NCBI RefSeq assembly: GCF_000152825.2
Contig: NC_014414.1
Location: forward strand, 1,798,001-1,862,000
Reading direction: 5' to 3'
Source of the DNA: Parvularcula bermudensis HTCC2503
Lineage (GTDB): Bacteria; Pseudomonadota; Alphaproteobacteria; Caulobacterales; Parvularculaceae
Length of the DNA stretch: 64,000 bases
The position numbers and the translations under genes were made by a program. Below the pieces are notes generated by a model. It had not been told where the DNA came from and ran no database searches. It saw only the letters and a program-made list of their open reading frames with translations. Of the stretch, positions 40,211-48,791 are shown piece after piece. Position 1 is the first letter of the stretch, and each line of letters opens with the position of its first letter.

Positions 40211-41497
40211 GTGAAAAGCATTCTCACAGCACTGCTTGCTTCTGCCGCCATTACGCCATCATTGGCGTTTGCGCAGCAGGATACCGAAGATCTCAAGGCG
40301 CGGATCACCGCACTCGAAGCGATGGTTGAGGATATGAAGGCCGCCCTTGCGGCCCAGACCCCTGCGCCGACCCGTCCCGCCGTCGAAACGCTCGCCTCCG
40401 CCCCTCGCGGCGCGACCCCCCCGCCCGCGCCGGGCCCGCAGGTCCGGGTTGGCGGTTTCGTCGATCTCGATGCCCATGTGTCGATGCTGAGCGACGGGGC
40501 GTTTGCGTCCTCATCGATCGCCCGTGACTTCTATATCCCCGGTGCCACGCCGATTGGAGGGGACGATCAGACGGTCACGGATCTCACGGCGGAGGCCTCT
40601 CGCCTCTTCGTTGAGGGCCAACAGACCGTCGGAGAGCGGGAGGTCAAAGGCTATGTCGAAATGGACTTCCTTGGGTCTTTCCAGGGCAATGAGCGGGTGT
40701 CCAATTCCTATAGTCCGCGCCTGCGCCGCGCGTTTGTCAGTTCAGGTCCCTGGCTTGTCGGCCAAGAATGGACCACCTTCCAAAACACAAGCGCGATCCC
40801 GGAAAGCGCCAGCTTTCTGGTTCTGTCCGACGGGATGGCGTTCGTCCGCCAACCTCAAATTCGCTATACCGCCGGCAAGCTTCAGATTGCCCTTGAAAAT
40901 GGTGATACGACGATCACGGATATCGGGGGGGGACGGATCGAAGCGGACAGCAATGCGCTGCCGGACATTATCGTGCGCTATAACGAAAAGGGCGCCTTTG
41001 GGAATATCTCGATCGCGGCGATCGGCCGCCAGTTGAGGGCTGATCTGCCGGGGTTTGAGGAGGACGATATCGGGTATGGCTTAAGCGTCTCGGGGCGTCT
41101 CAACGCCGGGGCGAAGGACGATATCCGCTTCAACCTCTTCGGGGGCGAGGGGCTTGGCCGATATGTCGGCCTCAACGCCGTCAACGGTGCGGCCATCGAT
41201 CCGGTGACCGGCGAGATCGAGGCGATCTCATCCTATGGCGGCTTGTTCGCCTGGCGACACCCCTTTGCGGGATCGGGCCGGATCAATCTTGGTGTTTCCG
41301 GTCTGTGGGCGGATCATCCCCCTTATATCGCGGGGAGCGCGACAAAGTCGGTCCAGTCGGCCTACGGCGCGCTGTTATGGGACGTCGCCGACAAGACGAC
41401 GGTGGGCACGGAGTTGCTCTTCGGTATGCGCGAAAACGAAGCCGGTGACGATGGCACGATTACGCGTCTTACCTTTTCCACAAAATACGCATTCTGA
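40211..41497 (+). CDS. DcaP-like outer-membrane porin
   Basis: 428 residues. The signal peptide (KSILTALLASAAITPSLAFA|QQ) is followed by a short coiled coil (DTEDLKARITALEAMVEDMKAAL), a Pro/Ala linker and a beta-barrel (VRVGGFVDLDAHVSM, RLRRAFVSSGPWLVGQEWTTFQN, ending FSTKYAF). This is the architecture of DcaP-family trimeric porins for small carboxylates. GTG 40211 is preferred because it opens a compact signal peptide behind AAAGGGA; ATG 40181 is the alternative. Followed after 21 bases by acs, suggesting one operon for acetate entry and activation. Confidence 0.82.
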   Translation: MKSILTALLASAAITPSLAFAQQDTEDLKARITALEAMVEDMKAALAAQTPAPTRPAVETLASAPRGATPPPAPGPQVRVGGFVDLDAHVSMLSDGAFASSSIARDFYIPGATPIGGDDQTVTDLTAEASRLFVEGQQTVGEREVKGYVEMDFLGSFQGNERVSNSYSPRLRRAFVSSGPWLVGQEWTTFQNTSAIPESASFLVLSDGMAFVRQPQIRYTAGKLQIALENGDTTITDIGGGRIEADSNALPDIIVRYNEKGAFGNISIAAIGRQLRADLPGFEEDDIGYGLSVSGRLNAGAKDDIRFNLFGGEGLGRYVGLNAVNGAAIDPVTGEIEAISSYGGLFAWRHPFAGSGRINLGVSGLWADHPPYIAGSATKSVQSAYGALLWDVADKTTVGTELLFGMRENEAGDDGTITRLTFSTKYAF

Positions 41498-41518
41498 TCG
41501 CTGAAAGGACAGACCCGC

Positions 41519-43498
41519 ATGGCTCATCTTGCTGAACAGACCGTTGCACCGGCTGAACGGGTCCATCCCGTTCCCGCCGATTTCGCCCAGAAGACCAATC
41601 TCGATCCTGCCGGCTATTTGGCGATGCGGCAGGAGGCGGAGACCGACCCGGTCGCGTTCTGGGCGCGGGAGGGGCAGCGACTTGACTGGATAGAGCCCTA
41701 CACAAAGGTCAAAGACACATCCTTCGACCTACAGGATTTTCGGATCAAATGGTACGAAGACGGCGTTTTGAACGTCGCGGCCAATTGCCTTGACCGGCAT
41801 TTGAAAACCAGAGGTGACAAACCCGCTATTATCTGGGAGGCGGACGACCCATCGAAAAGCCGTACCCTGACCTATCGCGACTTGTTCGAAGAGGTGTGCC
41901 GGTTTGCCAATGTGTTGAAAGACCTTGGGGTCGAACGGGGGGACCGGGTTACCCTCTACCTTCCCATGATCCCCGAAGCGGCGGTGGCAATGTTGGCCTG
42001 TGCGCGCATCGGGGCGATCCATTCGGTCGTCTTCGCCGGCTTCTCGCCGGAGGCGCTGGCGGGGCGTTTGATCGATTGTGGCAGCCAGGTGATCGTTACC
42101 GCCGACGGGGGCGTGCGCGGCGGCAAGTCCGTTCCGCTAAAAGCCAATGTTGATCGGGCGTGTGAGCAAGAGGGGGTGGATGTCCATTCCGTGTTGGTTA
42201 TCCGCCGCACCGACGATCCAGTGAAAATGGTGGAGGGGCGAGACCATTGGCTGGAGGATTGTGCCGCCCTTGTCTCCGCCGAATGTCCCGCTGTGCCTAT
42301 GGGAGCGGAGGATCCGCTCTTCATTCTTTATACGTCCGGGTCGACTGGGAAACCGAAAGGCGTCCTACATACGTCGGGAGGATATCTCGTTTGGGCCGCC
42401 ATGACCCATGAATACGCCTTCGACCTCAAGGAAGATGACGTCTATTGGTGTTCGGCCGATATAGGATGGGTTACGGGCCATAGTTACATCGTTTACGGAC
42501 CCTTGGCCAATGGCGCGACGACGGTCATGTTCGAAGGGGTGCCGACCTGGCCGGATGCCAGCCGATTTTGGCAAGTGGTCGATAAGCATCAGGTTTCGAC
42601 CTTCTACACCGCCCCCACGGCGATCCGTGCCTTGATGCGCGAAGGTGACGCGCCCGTGCAGGCGACCTCTCGCAAGAGCTTGCGGCTTTTGGGAACCGTG
42701 GGGGAGCCGATCAACCCCGAAGCGTGGGAGTGGTATTATCGCACGGTCGGGGAAGCGCGATGCCCCATTGTCGATACGTGGTGGCAGACGGAAACCGGCG
42801 GGACGATGATGATGCCCATTCCTGGGACCACGGATCAAAAACCCGGTGCGGCGAGCCATCCCTTTTTCGGGGTCACCCCAGCATTGCTCGATGCGGAGGG
42901 CAGGGAACTGACCGGCGCTGCCGAAGGAAATCTCGTCATTCGCGACAGCTGGCCCGGCCAAATGCGGACGGTCTACGGCGACCATCAACGGTTCATCGAT
43001 ACCTATTTCTCCGCCTACCCTGGGAATTACTTTACCGGCGATGGCTGTCGTCGGGATGCCGATGGTTTTTATTGGATCACGGGCCGGGTGGATGACGTCT
43101 TGAACGTGTCCGGCCATCGGATGGGGACGGCGGAAATCGAGAGTGCCCTGGTGGCCCATCCCGCCGTCGCCGAAGCGGCCGTGGTGGGGTATCCCCACGA
43201 CCTCAAGGGGCAGGGGATCTATGCCTATGTGACGCTGAAGGCGGGGCAGGAGGGCGATGACGATCTCCGTCGTGGTTTGATCCGCCATGTGAGGGCGGAG
43301 ATCGGCCCCATCGCCATCCTCGATAAGGTCCAGTTCGCCCCCGGATTACCTAAAACCCGGTCGGGAAAAATCATGCGCCGGATCCTTCGGAAGATCGCGG
43401 AAAACAGCATCGATAGTTTGGGCGATACCTCAACCCTGGCGGACCCTGGTGTTGTCGATGAATTGATCGCTCATCGCTGTTCTGACATTGTCGCCTAA
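41519..43498 (+). CDS. acs: Acetyl-CoA synthetase, second copy (full length)
   Basis: AMP-forming acetate activation, the main route from acetate to acetyl-CoA. The 659 residues are full length (N-terminal [24 protein letters not shown]), with the P-loop [43 protein letters not shown] and the acetylation motif [15 protein letters not shown]. It is cotranscribed with the DcaP-like porin and sits beside the CrbS/CrbR-like pair, which supports it as the regulated Acs. GAAAGGA lies upstream of the ATG. Confidence 0.95.
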   Translation: MAHLAEQTVAPAERVHPVPADFAQKTNLDPAGYLAMRQEAETDPVAFWAREGQRLDWIEPYTKVKDTSFDLQDFRIKWYEDGVLNVAANCLDRHLKTRGDKPAIIWEADDPSKSRTLTYRDLFEEVCRFANVLKDLGVERGDRVTLYLPMIPEAAVAMLACARIGAIHSVVFAGFSPEALAGRLIDCGSQVIVTADGGVRGGKSVPLKANVDRACEQEGVDVHSVLVIRRTDDPVKMVEGRDHWLEDCAALVSAECPAVPMGAEDPLFILYTSGSTGKPKGVLHTSGGYLVWAAMTHEYAFDLKEDDVYWCSADIGWVTGHSYIVYGPLANGATTVMFEGVPTWPDASRFWQVVDKHQVSTFYTAPTAIRALMREGDAPVQATSRKSLRLLGTVGEPINPEAWEWYYRTVGEARCPIVDTWWQTETGGTMMMPIPGTTDQKPGAASHPFFGVTPALLDAEGRELTGAAEGNLVIRDSWPGQMRTVYGDHQRFIDTYFSAYPGNYFTGDGCRRDADGFYWITGRVDDVLNVSGHRMGTAEIESALVAHPAVAEAAVVGYPHDLKGQGIYAYVTLKAGQEGDDDLRRGLIRHVRAEIGPIAILDKVQFAPGLPKTRSGKIMRRILRKIAENSIDSLGDTSTLADPGVVDELIAHRCSDIVA

Positions 43499-43512
43499 AA
43501 GGGCCCCTCGTC

Positions 43513-43556
43513 CTCTCTCCCATTCCCTTCGCTTGGCGCGGGGGGGAGGGGAGAGA
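43513..43556. other. Stem-loop between acs and the TetR gene
   Basis: TCTCTCCC and GGGGAGAGA can pair across a GC-rich loop in the gap between convergent genes. It has no T-run; a weak terminator is possible. Confidence 0.4.
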
Positions 43557-43602
43557 CCTCGGCATCGCCGCTGCACGGCACCGGCGGGTGTTGGGGCGCG
43601 TC

Positions 43603-44250
43603 TCACATCATCGGGAAGAGGAGGGAGGCCAAATTCTCCTGGAGGAGGCCATCATCGTCGGCAGACAGAAATTCTTTTAACAGCGTATCTGTCAGCGCAT
43701 TGGCGATCCCGATGGTGGCGCCGAAGGCAAATAATTTGAGCTGATCGTCGGGGATGGTGGCAAACTGACCGGCAGCTTTTATCCGCCACAAAGGTTTTGC
43801 GGCGACATCGACAAAGGCGGCGAGGGCGAGACGCAGATCCTCATCCGCGAATCGGCTGACATCGGGGTTCATCATCACTGACCAGCGGGCAGGGTGGTCG
43901 GCCGCCCATTGCCACGCCGCCTTGACCTCTCGCCGTGCCGCTTCCTTTGGGTCGAGATCGCCGGCGGCGGCCTTCACCACCGTTGCCGTCAGGTCAAGGT
44001 ATGCGTCCTTCACGATGGTCGAGAGCAGGGCGGCCTTTGTCGGAAAATGCCGGGCCGGTGCGGCGTGAGAGACGCCAAGATCCCGCGCTAACCTGCGCAA
44101 CGACATGCCTTCGACCCCTTCGGCATCGATGACTTCGATCGCGCGGTTGAGCAAGGCGGTGCGCAAATTGCCGTGATGGTACCGGCCTCCTGCTTCCTTG
44201 GGATCGGGAGACATCTCACGATCGCTGTCTCCGGGGGGCTGCTCCGTCAT
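43603..44250 (-). CDS. TetR-family transcriptional regulator
   Basis: 215 residues. The N-terminal HTH (LLNRAIEVIDAEGVEGMSLRRLARDLGVSHAAPARHFPTKAALL pattern, about 30-80) is followed by a helical ligand-binding domain with conserved blocks (AAWQWAADHPARWSVMM, LFAFGATIGIANAL). The ATG at 44250 (MTEQPPGD) is chosen; an ATG five codons upstream is possible. It is divergent from alkB across 150 bases, so it most likely controls alkB; an 11-bp palindrome overlaps the alkB -35. Confidence 0.88.
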   Translation of the reverse strand: MTEQPPGDSDREMSPDPKEAGGRYHHGNLRTALLNRAIEVIDAEGVEGMSLRRLARDLGVSHAAPARHFPTKAALLSTIVKDAYLDLTATVVKAAAGDLDPKEAARREVKAAWQWAADHPARWSVMMNPDVSRFADEDLRLALAAFVDVAAKPLWRIKAAGQFATIPDDQLKLFAFGATIGIANALTDTLLKEFLSADDDGLLQENLASLLFPMM

Positions 44251-44275
44251 CGGGGACCCCCGCACATTTTCGATG

Positions 44276-44307
44276 TTGACACTGTCATCATTTCGTGAAC
44301 TTTATAC
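44276..44307 (+). promoter_or_regulatory. alkB promoter with candidate TetR operator
   Basis: TTGACA (44276-44281) and TTTATA (44301-44306) form a sigma70-like promoter with a 19-base spacer. The perfect palindrome TGACACTGTCA (44277-44287) overlaps the -35, well placed for a repressor made by the divergent TetR gene. Confidence 0.55.
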
Positions 44308-44400
44308 CAATCAGGATTGTGTGCTGGATCGCATAGGGTTGTCCAGCTGCACCCTCAAAACTGAATGAAGCAAAAGACTTCAGCGATCGGGAGATGACGT

Positions 44401-45582
44401 ATGCAATTTGTAGGCGTGAAAGACAATGGCGAGGCGGTCACCTATATTGATCGCAAGCGCTTGGGCTGGCTGAATGTATTTATTGTCCCCGCGGTGGGGC
44501 TTGTCCCCCTCACAATCTTTGGGTTCATCGATCACAATCCGTTGTGGCTATTGCTACCGACGCTCATCGTTTTCGGTCTTCTCCCTCTCCTCGATGCCCT
44601 CGTGGGGAACGACAGCCACAATCCGCCCGAAGAGGTCGTTCCCGCCATGGCGAAGGACCGCTATTACGATTATGTCCTTTACGCGACGGTCCCGGCCTAT
44701 TTTGCTGCCTTGGTGATGGAAATGTGGGTCCTTGCGACCTTCGATATCCCCTGGTGGGCTGTCATTGCCCTGTTGTGGGGTATGGGAATCGTTTTGGGGA
44801 ATACGACGACCATTGGCCATGAACTCGGTCACCGTACAGACAAGCTCAATCGATTTTGGGCCAAGATGGCGCTCTCTGTGTCCGGATACGGACACTTTAC
44901 CGGAGAACATAATCGGCATCACCATACCTGGGTGTCGACGCCTGAGGATCCGGCGTCCGCCAAGCTGGGGGAGTCGGTCTATCGATTTGCATGTCGCGAA
45001 TTGCCCGGCGCTTTAATCGGGGGGTTAAAACAGGAAAAGCGTCGTCTCGCCGCGAAGGGCCTGCCCTTTTTCCATTGGCGGAATGATGTGTTGCAGGTCT
45101 ACGCTGTGACGATCCTGGTCGGTGCCCTTTTGATCGCGTGGCTTGGGTGGATTGTTCTGCCTTTTCTCATTATCCAACATTTCTTGAGCTGGTATGCGCT
45201 GACCCAGGTGAACTATCTGGAGCATTACGGCCTCCTGCGGGAGAAGCGGGAAAATGGGCGGTATGAGCCGTGCCAGCCGTGGCATTCCTGGAACTCAAAT
45301 CACCTGGTGTCGAACGTCATCCTGAACCATCTCCAGCGCCATTCCGATCACCACGCCCATCCGGCGAGGCCATATCAAGCCTTGCGGGATTTCGATAATG
45401 TCCCGAGTTTGCCGACCGGCTATCCTGGTGCGCTCTTTCTCGTGGCCTTTCCGCCGCTGTGGTTTCGTATCATGGATCCCAAAGTCATGGCTTGGGCGGG
45501 GAATGATCCGCGGAAAGTCCATCTGAGCGAGGCGCGCGCGCGGGCCTATGGGGTGGAGGCGCCGCAACGCGTCCTGACCTGA
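44401..45582 (+). CDS. alkB: Alkane 1-monooxygenase AlkB
   Basis: Membrane-bound di-iron hydroxylase that turns medium-chain alkanes into 1-alkanols. The 393 residues have about six membrane segments and the diagnostic His boxes HELGH, EHNRHHH, NYLEHYGLLR and HSDHHAHP. Its electrons come from rubredoxin and a reductase; neither is encoded nearby. It is controlled presumably by the divergent TetR-type gene. The C-terminal residues after the last membrane segment (AWAGNDPRKVHLSEARARAYG) are soluble. The tandem array of tRNA remnants follows. Confidence 0.95.
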   Translation: MQFVGVKDNGEAVTYIDRKRLGWLNVFIVPAVGLVPLTIFGFIDHNPLWLLLPTLIVFGLLPLLDALVGNDSHNPPEEVVPAMAKDRYYDYVLYATVPAYFAALVMEMWVLATFDIPWWAVIALLWGMGIVLGNTTTIGHELGHRTDKLNRFWAKMALSVSGYGHFTGEHNRHHHTWVSTPEDPASAKLGESVYRFACRELPGALIGGLKQEKRRLAAKGLPFFHWRNDVLQVYAVTILVGALLIAWLGWIVLPFLIIQHFLSWYALTQVNYLEHYGLLREKRENGRYEPCQPWHSWNSNHLVSNVILNHLQRHSDHHAHPARPYQALRDFDNVPSLPTGYPGALFLVAFPPLWFRIMDPKVMAWAGNDPRKVHLSEARARAYGVEAPQRVLT

Positions 45583-45623
45583 CGGGGCGTGCGCTCTATG
45601 GGGGCCTTGATCACCGACGCGTG

Positions 45624-46080
45624 TTGGGCGGTCAGGCCCCATAATCGGAGGCGCCGCGCGCCCGTGAGATCCAAAATGGCGTGAGCTGGGGAGAGGGGGT
45701 GAGCTCTGATCCCCAAAGCCGCGACGGCGGCTCGGGCGGTCAGCCCGCCCCATCGGAGGCGCCGCGCGCCCGTGAGATCAACAATGGCGGGAGCTGGGGA
45801 GAGGGGGTGAGCTCTGATCCCCAAAGCCGCGACGGCGGCTCGGGCGGTCAGCCCGCCCCATCGGAGGCGCCGCGCGCCGTGAGATCAACAATGGCGGAGA
45901 GTGAGTGACGAAGTTCGAACTCGGAGCCATGCGCTCAAGTAGGCGAAGCCGGTAGCGCAAGATGGAAACTGGCGGACGGAGAGGGAGTAAGTTCGAACTC
46001 CAGTACCCAAGGACGCGACCGCGTCCCGGCCGGTCAGGCCGCCCCCGCGGAGCGCCTTCGGCGCGTGAGCGAAAAAGTGC
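45624..46080 (-). repeat. Tandem array of tRNA-Ser 3'-end remnants (rtT-like)
   Basis: Units start at 45677, 45785, 45892 and 45970 (lengths 108, 107, 78 and 111 bp), preceded by a partial unit from about 45624. On the plus strand each begins TGGCG, the complement of the tRNA CGCCA end, followed by a degenerate acceptor/T-arm: GTTCGAACT in units 3 and 4, GAGCTCTGATCCCC in units 1 and 2. GC-rich stem sequence then leads to the next unit. Units 1 and 2 differ by one substitution and one deletion. The last unit abuts the tRNA-Ser gene, so the array is its 3' trailer. Confidence 0.75.
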
Positions 46081-46168
46081 TGGCGGGGAAGGAGGGATTC
46101 GAACCCCCGGGACCGTGAAGCCCAACGGTTTTCAAGACCGCCGCATTCGACCACTCTGCCACTTCCCC
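46081..46168 (-). tRNA. tRNA-Ser (UGA)
   Basis: 88 bases including an encoded CCA end (46083-46081). The acceptor GGGGAAG pairs with CTTCCCC. The anticodon loop CTTGAAA gives anticodon TGA (46132-46134 complement), and a long variable arm follows (GGGCTTCACGGTCCC), as expected for serine. The T-arm is GGGGGTTCGAATCCCTC. Confidence 0.95.
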
Positions 46169-46452
46169 AATATAGTCTCCCTCTATGGAGTCGCTCGCTC
46201 TTCGGAACAAGGGGGCGGCGCTCTCTGGTTCATTTGTCGATGCCGTCTGACCAGTCGACCTCGGTCACTGCCGTGCGAACCAGAGCAAGACTTAGGTGTT
46301 TTTGCGAGCGGGGCACGCCCATCACTCAAAGCGGTTGCCTATCTCGCCGGATAAAGCGCCTTTCCTTCTCAGAAACGCGCCCTTCAGCGTAGGCATGCAG
46401 GTCTATGGTGAGGCAACGGTTTCCTGCGGTGAAGAATCCCCGAGGCCGCTGC
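46169..46452. other. Spacer between tRNA-Ser and photolyase gene
   Basis: 284 bases. The promoter of the leftward tRNA gene should lie here; no strong -35/-10 pair was recognised. No credible ORF. Confidence 0.4.
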
Positions 46453-47889
46453 CTATTTGATCGCTTCATAGCGCGACAAAGCCTGCTTTCGGCGGTCGCT
46501 ATGGTCGACGATGGGGTCAGGATAGGTCTCGCCGAGAACGATACCGGCATCCTTCAAAATAGCGGTAGACGCCTTACGGGGCTCATGGATGAATCTCGTC
46601 GGAAGATCCCTCAATTCCGGCACATAGCGGCGAATATAGGCGCCATCCGGGTCGAACTTTTCACTTTGAGTCGTGGGATTGAAGATTCGGAAGAAGGGGG
46701 CGGCGTCCGCGCCGCATCCGGCGATCCACTGCCATGAGGCGGTGTTGTTCGCGGGGTCCGCATCGACAAGGCAGTCCCAGAACCACCTCATCCCATCCCG
46801 CCAATCGAGCAGCAGGTCCTTCACAAGGAAACTCCCAACGATCATCCGCACCCGATTATGCATCCAGCCTTCAGTCCATAATTGCCGCATGCCCGCATCG
46901 ACGATGGGGTACCCCGTTCGTCCTCGCTGCCAGGCGTTGAGGGCCTTCTTGTCTGTGTCCCACTCGAAATCGGTGAACTTTTCCATCAGCGGCTGGTCGC
47001 GCATGGTGGGATGGTAATAGAGAAGTTGATAGCTGAATTCGCGCCACGCGATTTCTGACAGGAACGACGTTCCCTGATCTTTGGGGATATCGCCTGCCTC
47101 CATGGCATCTGAGACACTGTGCCAGAGCACCACAGGGCTGATTTCACCGAAATGAAGGTGAGGGGAAAGCCGAGACGTGCGGTCCTGGTCGGGTCGATTG
47201 CGGCAGTCATCATAGGATGCCGCATCCGTGTCGAGCCATGCGCGCAGTCGTGCACGGGCGCCTTTTTCCCCTGGGGTCCAGACGGGCTCAAATCCTTCCG
47301 CCCAATTGGGGGACCGGGGCAAGAGGTTCCAATCGTCGAGGCGATCTGTCGACGGAAGAGATGGTGGGGCGTTCAGCTTATCCGTCCTTGGCAGGGCAGC
47401 CCTCGGCCCCTCCTTTTGCTGGAGACTTTTCCAATAGGGCGTATAAACTTTATACGGATCGCCGCTTTTTGTTTCGATCTCCCAGGGTTCATAGAGAAGG
47501 CGGCCGTTACAGCTTATGCCTTTTATCCCCATATCCTGAAGGGCGGATTTGATCTCCGTATCAGGATCGGTTTGCCATTTCATGTAGCGGCGGTTCCAGA
47601 AGACGTGGCTTGCCTTGATCTCTTTTGCGAGAGCAGGGACAATCTCGGTCTCCTTACCGCGCCTGAGGATGAGGGCACCCCCCCGGGTCTCAAGATCCTC
47701 CTTAAAGGCGCAAAGCGAATGATGCAGCCACCATCGCTGGGCGGCCCCCATGGCAAAATCGCCGGCGGTGGCGTCGTCCAGTACATAGAGACAGAGGACG
47801 GGGGCGCCGGATGCCGCCGCCTCGCGCATGGCGGGGTTGTCGTCGAAGCGCAGATCTTCGCGTAGCCACAGGATGACGGGATCGGTCAT
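46453..47889 (-). CDS. phrB: Deoxyribodipyrimidine photolyase
   Basis: Light-driven repair of cyclobutane pyrimidine dimers. The 478 residues have the N-terminal antenna-binding Rossmann domain (VILWLREDLRFDDNPAMREA) and the FAD domain (SRLSPHLHFGEISP, GYPIVDAGMRQLWTEGWMHNRVRMIVGSFLVKDL pattern, NTASWQWIAGCGADAAPFFRIFNP). These match the class I CPD photolyase/cryptochrome group. Length is normal. It starts at ATG 47889. The adjacent operon is on the same strand. Confidence 0.94.
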   Translation of the reverse strand: MTDPVILWLREDLRFDDNPAMREAAASGAPVLCLYVLDDATAGDFAMGAAQRWWLHHSLCAFKEDLETRGGALILRRGKETEIVPALAKEIKASHVFWNRRYMKWQTDPDTEIKSALQDMGIKGISCNGRLLYEPWEIETKSGDPYKVYTPYWKSLQQKEGPRAALPRTDKLNAPPSLPSTDRLDDWNLLPRSPNWAEGFEPVWTPGEKGARARLRAWLDTDAASYDDCRNRPDQDRTSRLSPHLHFGEISPVVLWHSVSDAMEAGDIPKDQGTSFLSEIAWREFSYQLLYYHPTMRDQPLMEKFTDFEWDTDKKALNAWQRGRTGYPIVDAGMRQLWTEGWMHNRVRMIVGSFLVKDLLLDWRDGMRWFWDCLVDADPANNTASWQWIAGCGADAAPFFRIFNPTTQSEKFDPDGAYIRRYVPELRDLPTRFIHEPRKASTAILKDAGIVLGETYPDPIVDHSDRRKQALSRYEAIK

Positions 47890-47960
47890 AGACGGCTCTC
47901 CTCAAGCGAGGAGGTAGCCGCCAGGTCGTCGGCGTCCAGCCCCGGGAACCGCTCTCTGAC

Positions 47961-48791
47961 TTATTGCTGTTGTTGTTGCTGAGACTGCGACGATGAGCTG
48001 GTAATCGCCACCGAGGCCTTCAATGTCTCGTTGGATTGTCCGTTGATAAGGCCCTTGATCGGGGCGGCATCATCCGCATCGAGGCCACAAACGAGGCGAA
48101 TATGTGCAGCCGTCGGACAGGTCTCATTCGATATATCAAACCCGACCCACCCCAGATCCGGGACGAAGCTTTCCGCCCAGCCATGGGTCTCGCTCAAATC
48201 CTCGTCCTGCCCCGCGTAATAATAGCCCGCGATATAGCGACTAGGGATGCCCAGATGGCGAGCCGCGGCGATGAAGACATGGGCATGATCCTGACACACC
48301 CCTGTGCCCTGCGCTAAAGCTTCGGCCGCGCTGGTCGCCATGCTTGTTGACTTGGACGTGTAGGCAACCGCTTCCCTGACCGCCGCGGAAAGCGCGTGCA
48401 GGGTCTCAAGAACGGTGTCGCCTTTGATGTCATCGGCAAGGGCCTCCACCGCGCTGTCCGCTGTGGTCAGGGGGGTTCGCCGAAGGAAGACGCCGCGCGG
48501 CATCCGCTCTTTCAGGCCTTTGATCACCCCCGCATCTTCCTCGCGGTTGATGACCCCCGTGGCGATGATCGACACCTCATTAGTGGGGCCATCATGGGCC
48601 CACAGCGCCTCGGGGATAGCGCAGGCATTTCGGTAACTCGGCTCAATCGCCGTTTCGTTGACGGTCACCTGCCAGGTGCCGATCTCTTGCGTGGCGTAGG
48701 AGGTTGGGAACAAACGCAACCGCATTGCCGCCCGCCCGCCGGGCGGTACATAAGTATAGATCGTTTGATGCCGGACGATCAGACGTGTCAC
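47961..48791 (-). CDS. Transglutaminase-like protein with poly-Gln tail
   Basis: 276 residues. An N-terminal beta domain (LIVRHQTIYTYVPPGGRAAMRLRLFP) precedes the transglutaminase core with Cys in GTGVCQDHAHVFIAAARHLGIPSRY, His in ETHGWAESFVPDLGWVGFD and a following Asp. Family members are cysteine peptidases or amide-bond enzymes, probably cytosolic (no signal peptide). The C-terminus is odd: SSSSQSQQQQQQ, encoded by a CAA/CAG run that could expand or shrink. It starts at GTG 48791, overlapping the alpha-E gene by four bases. It is the third gene of a conserved three-gene cassette. Confidence 0.88.
   Translation of the reverse strand: MTRLIVRHQTIYTYVPPGGRAAMRLRLFPTSYATQEIGTWQVTVNETAIEPSYRNACAIPEALWAHDGPTNEVSIIATGVINREEDAGVIKGLKERMPRGVFLRRTPLTTADSAVEALADDIKGDTVLETLHALSAAVREAVAYTSKSTSMATSAAEALAQGTGVCQDHAHVFIAAARHLGIPSRYIAGYYYAGQDEDLSETHGWAESFVPDLGWVGFDISNETCPTAAHIRLVCGLDADDAAPIKGLINGQSNETLKASVAITSSSSQSQQQQQQ

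Noticed and set aside
45681-45908. 75-residue plus-strand frame with internal sequence repetition (GEGVSSDPQSRDGG twice)
   Set aside because: The repetition simply reflects the DNA tandem array. There is no ribosome-binding site, and the strand is opposite to the tRNA transcript.
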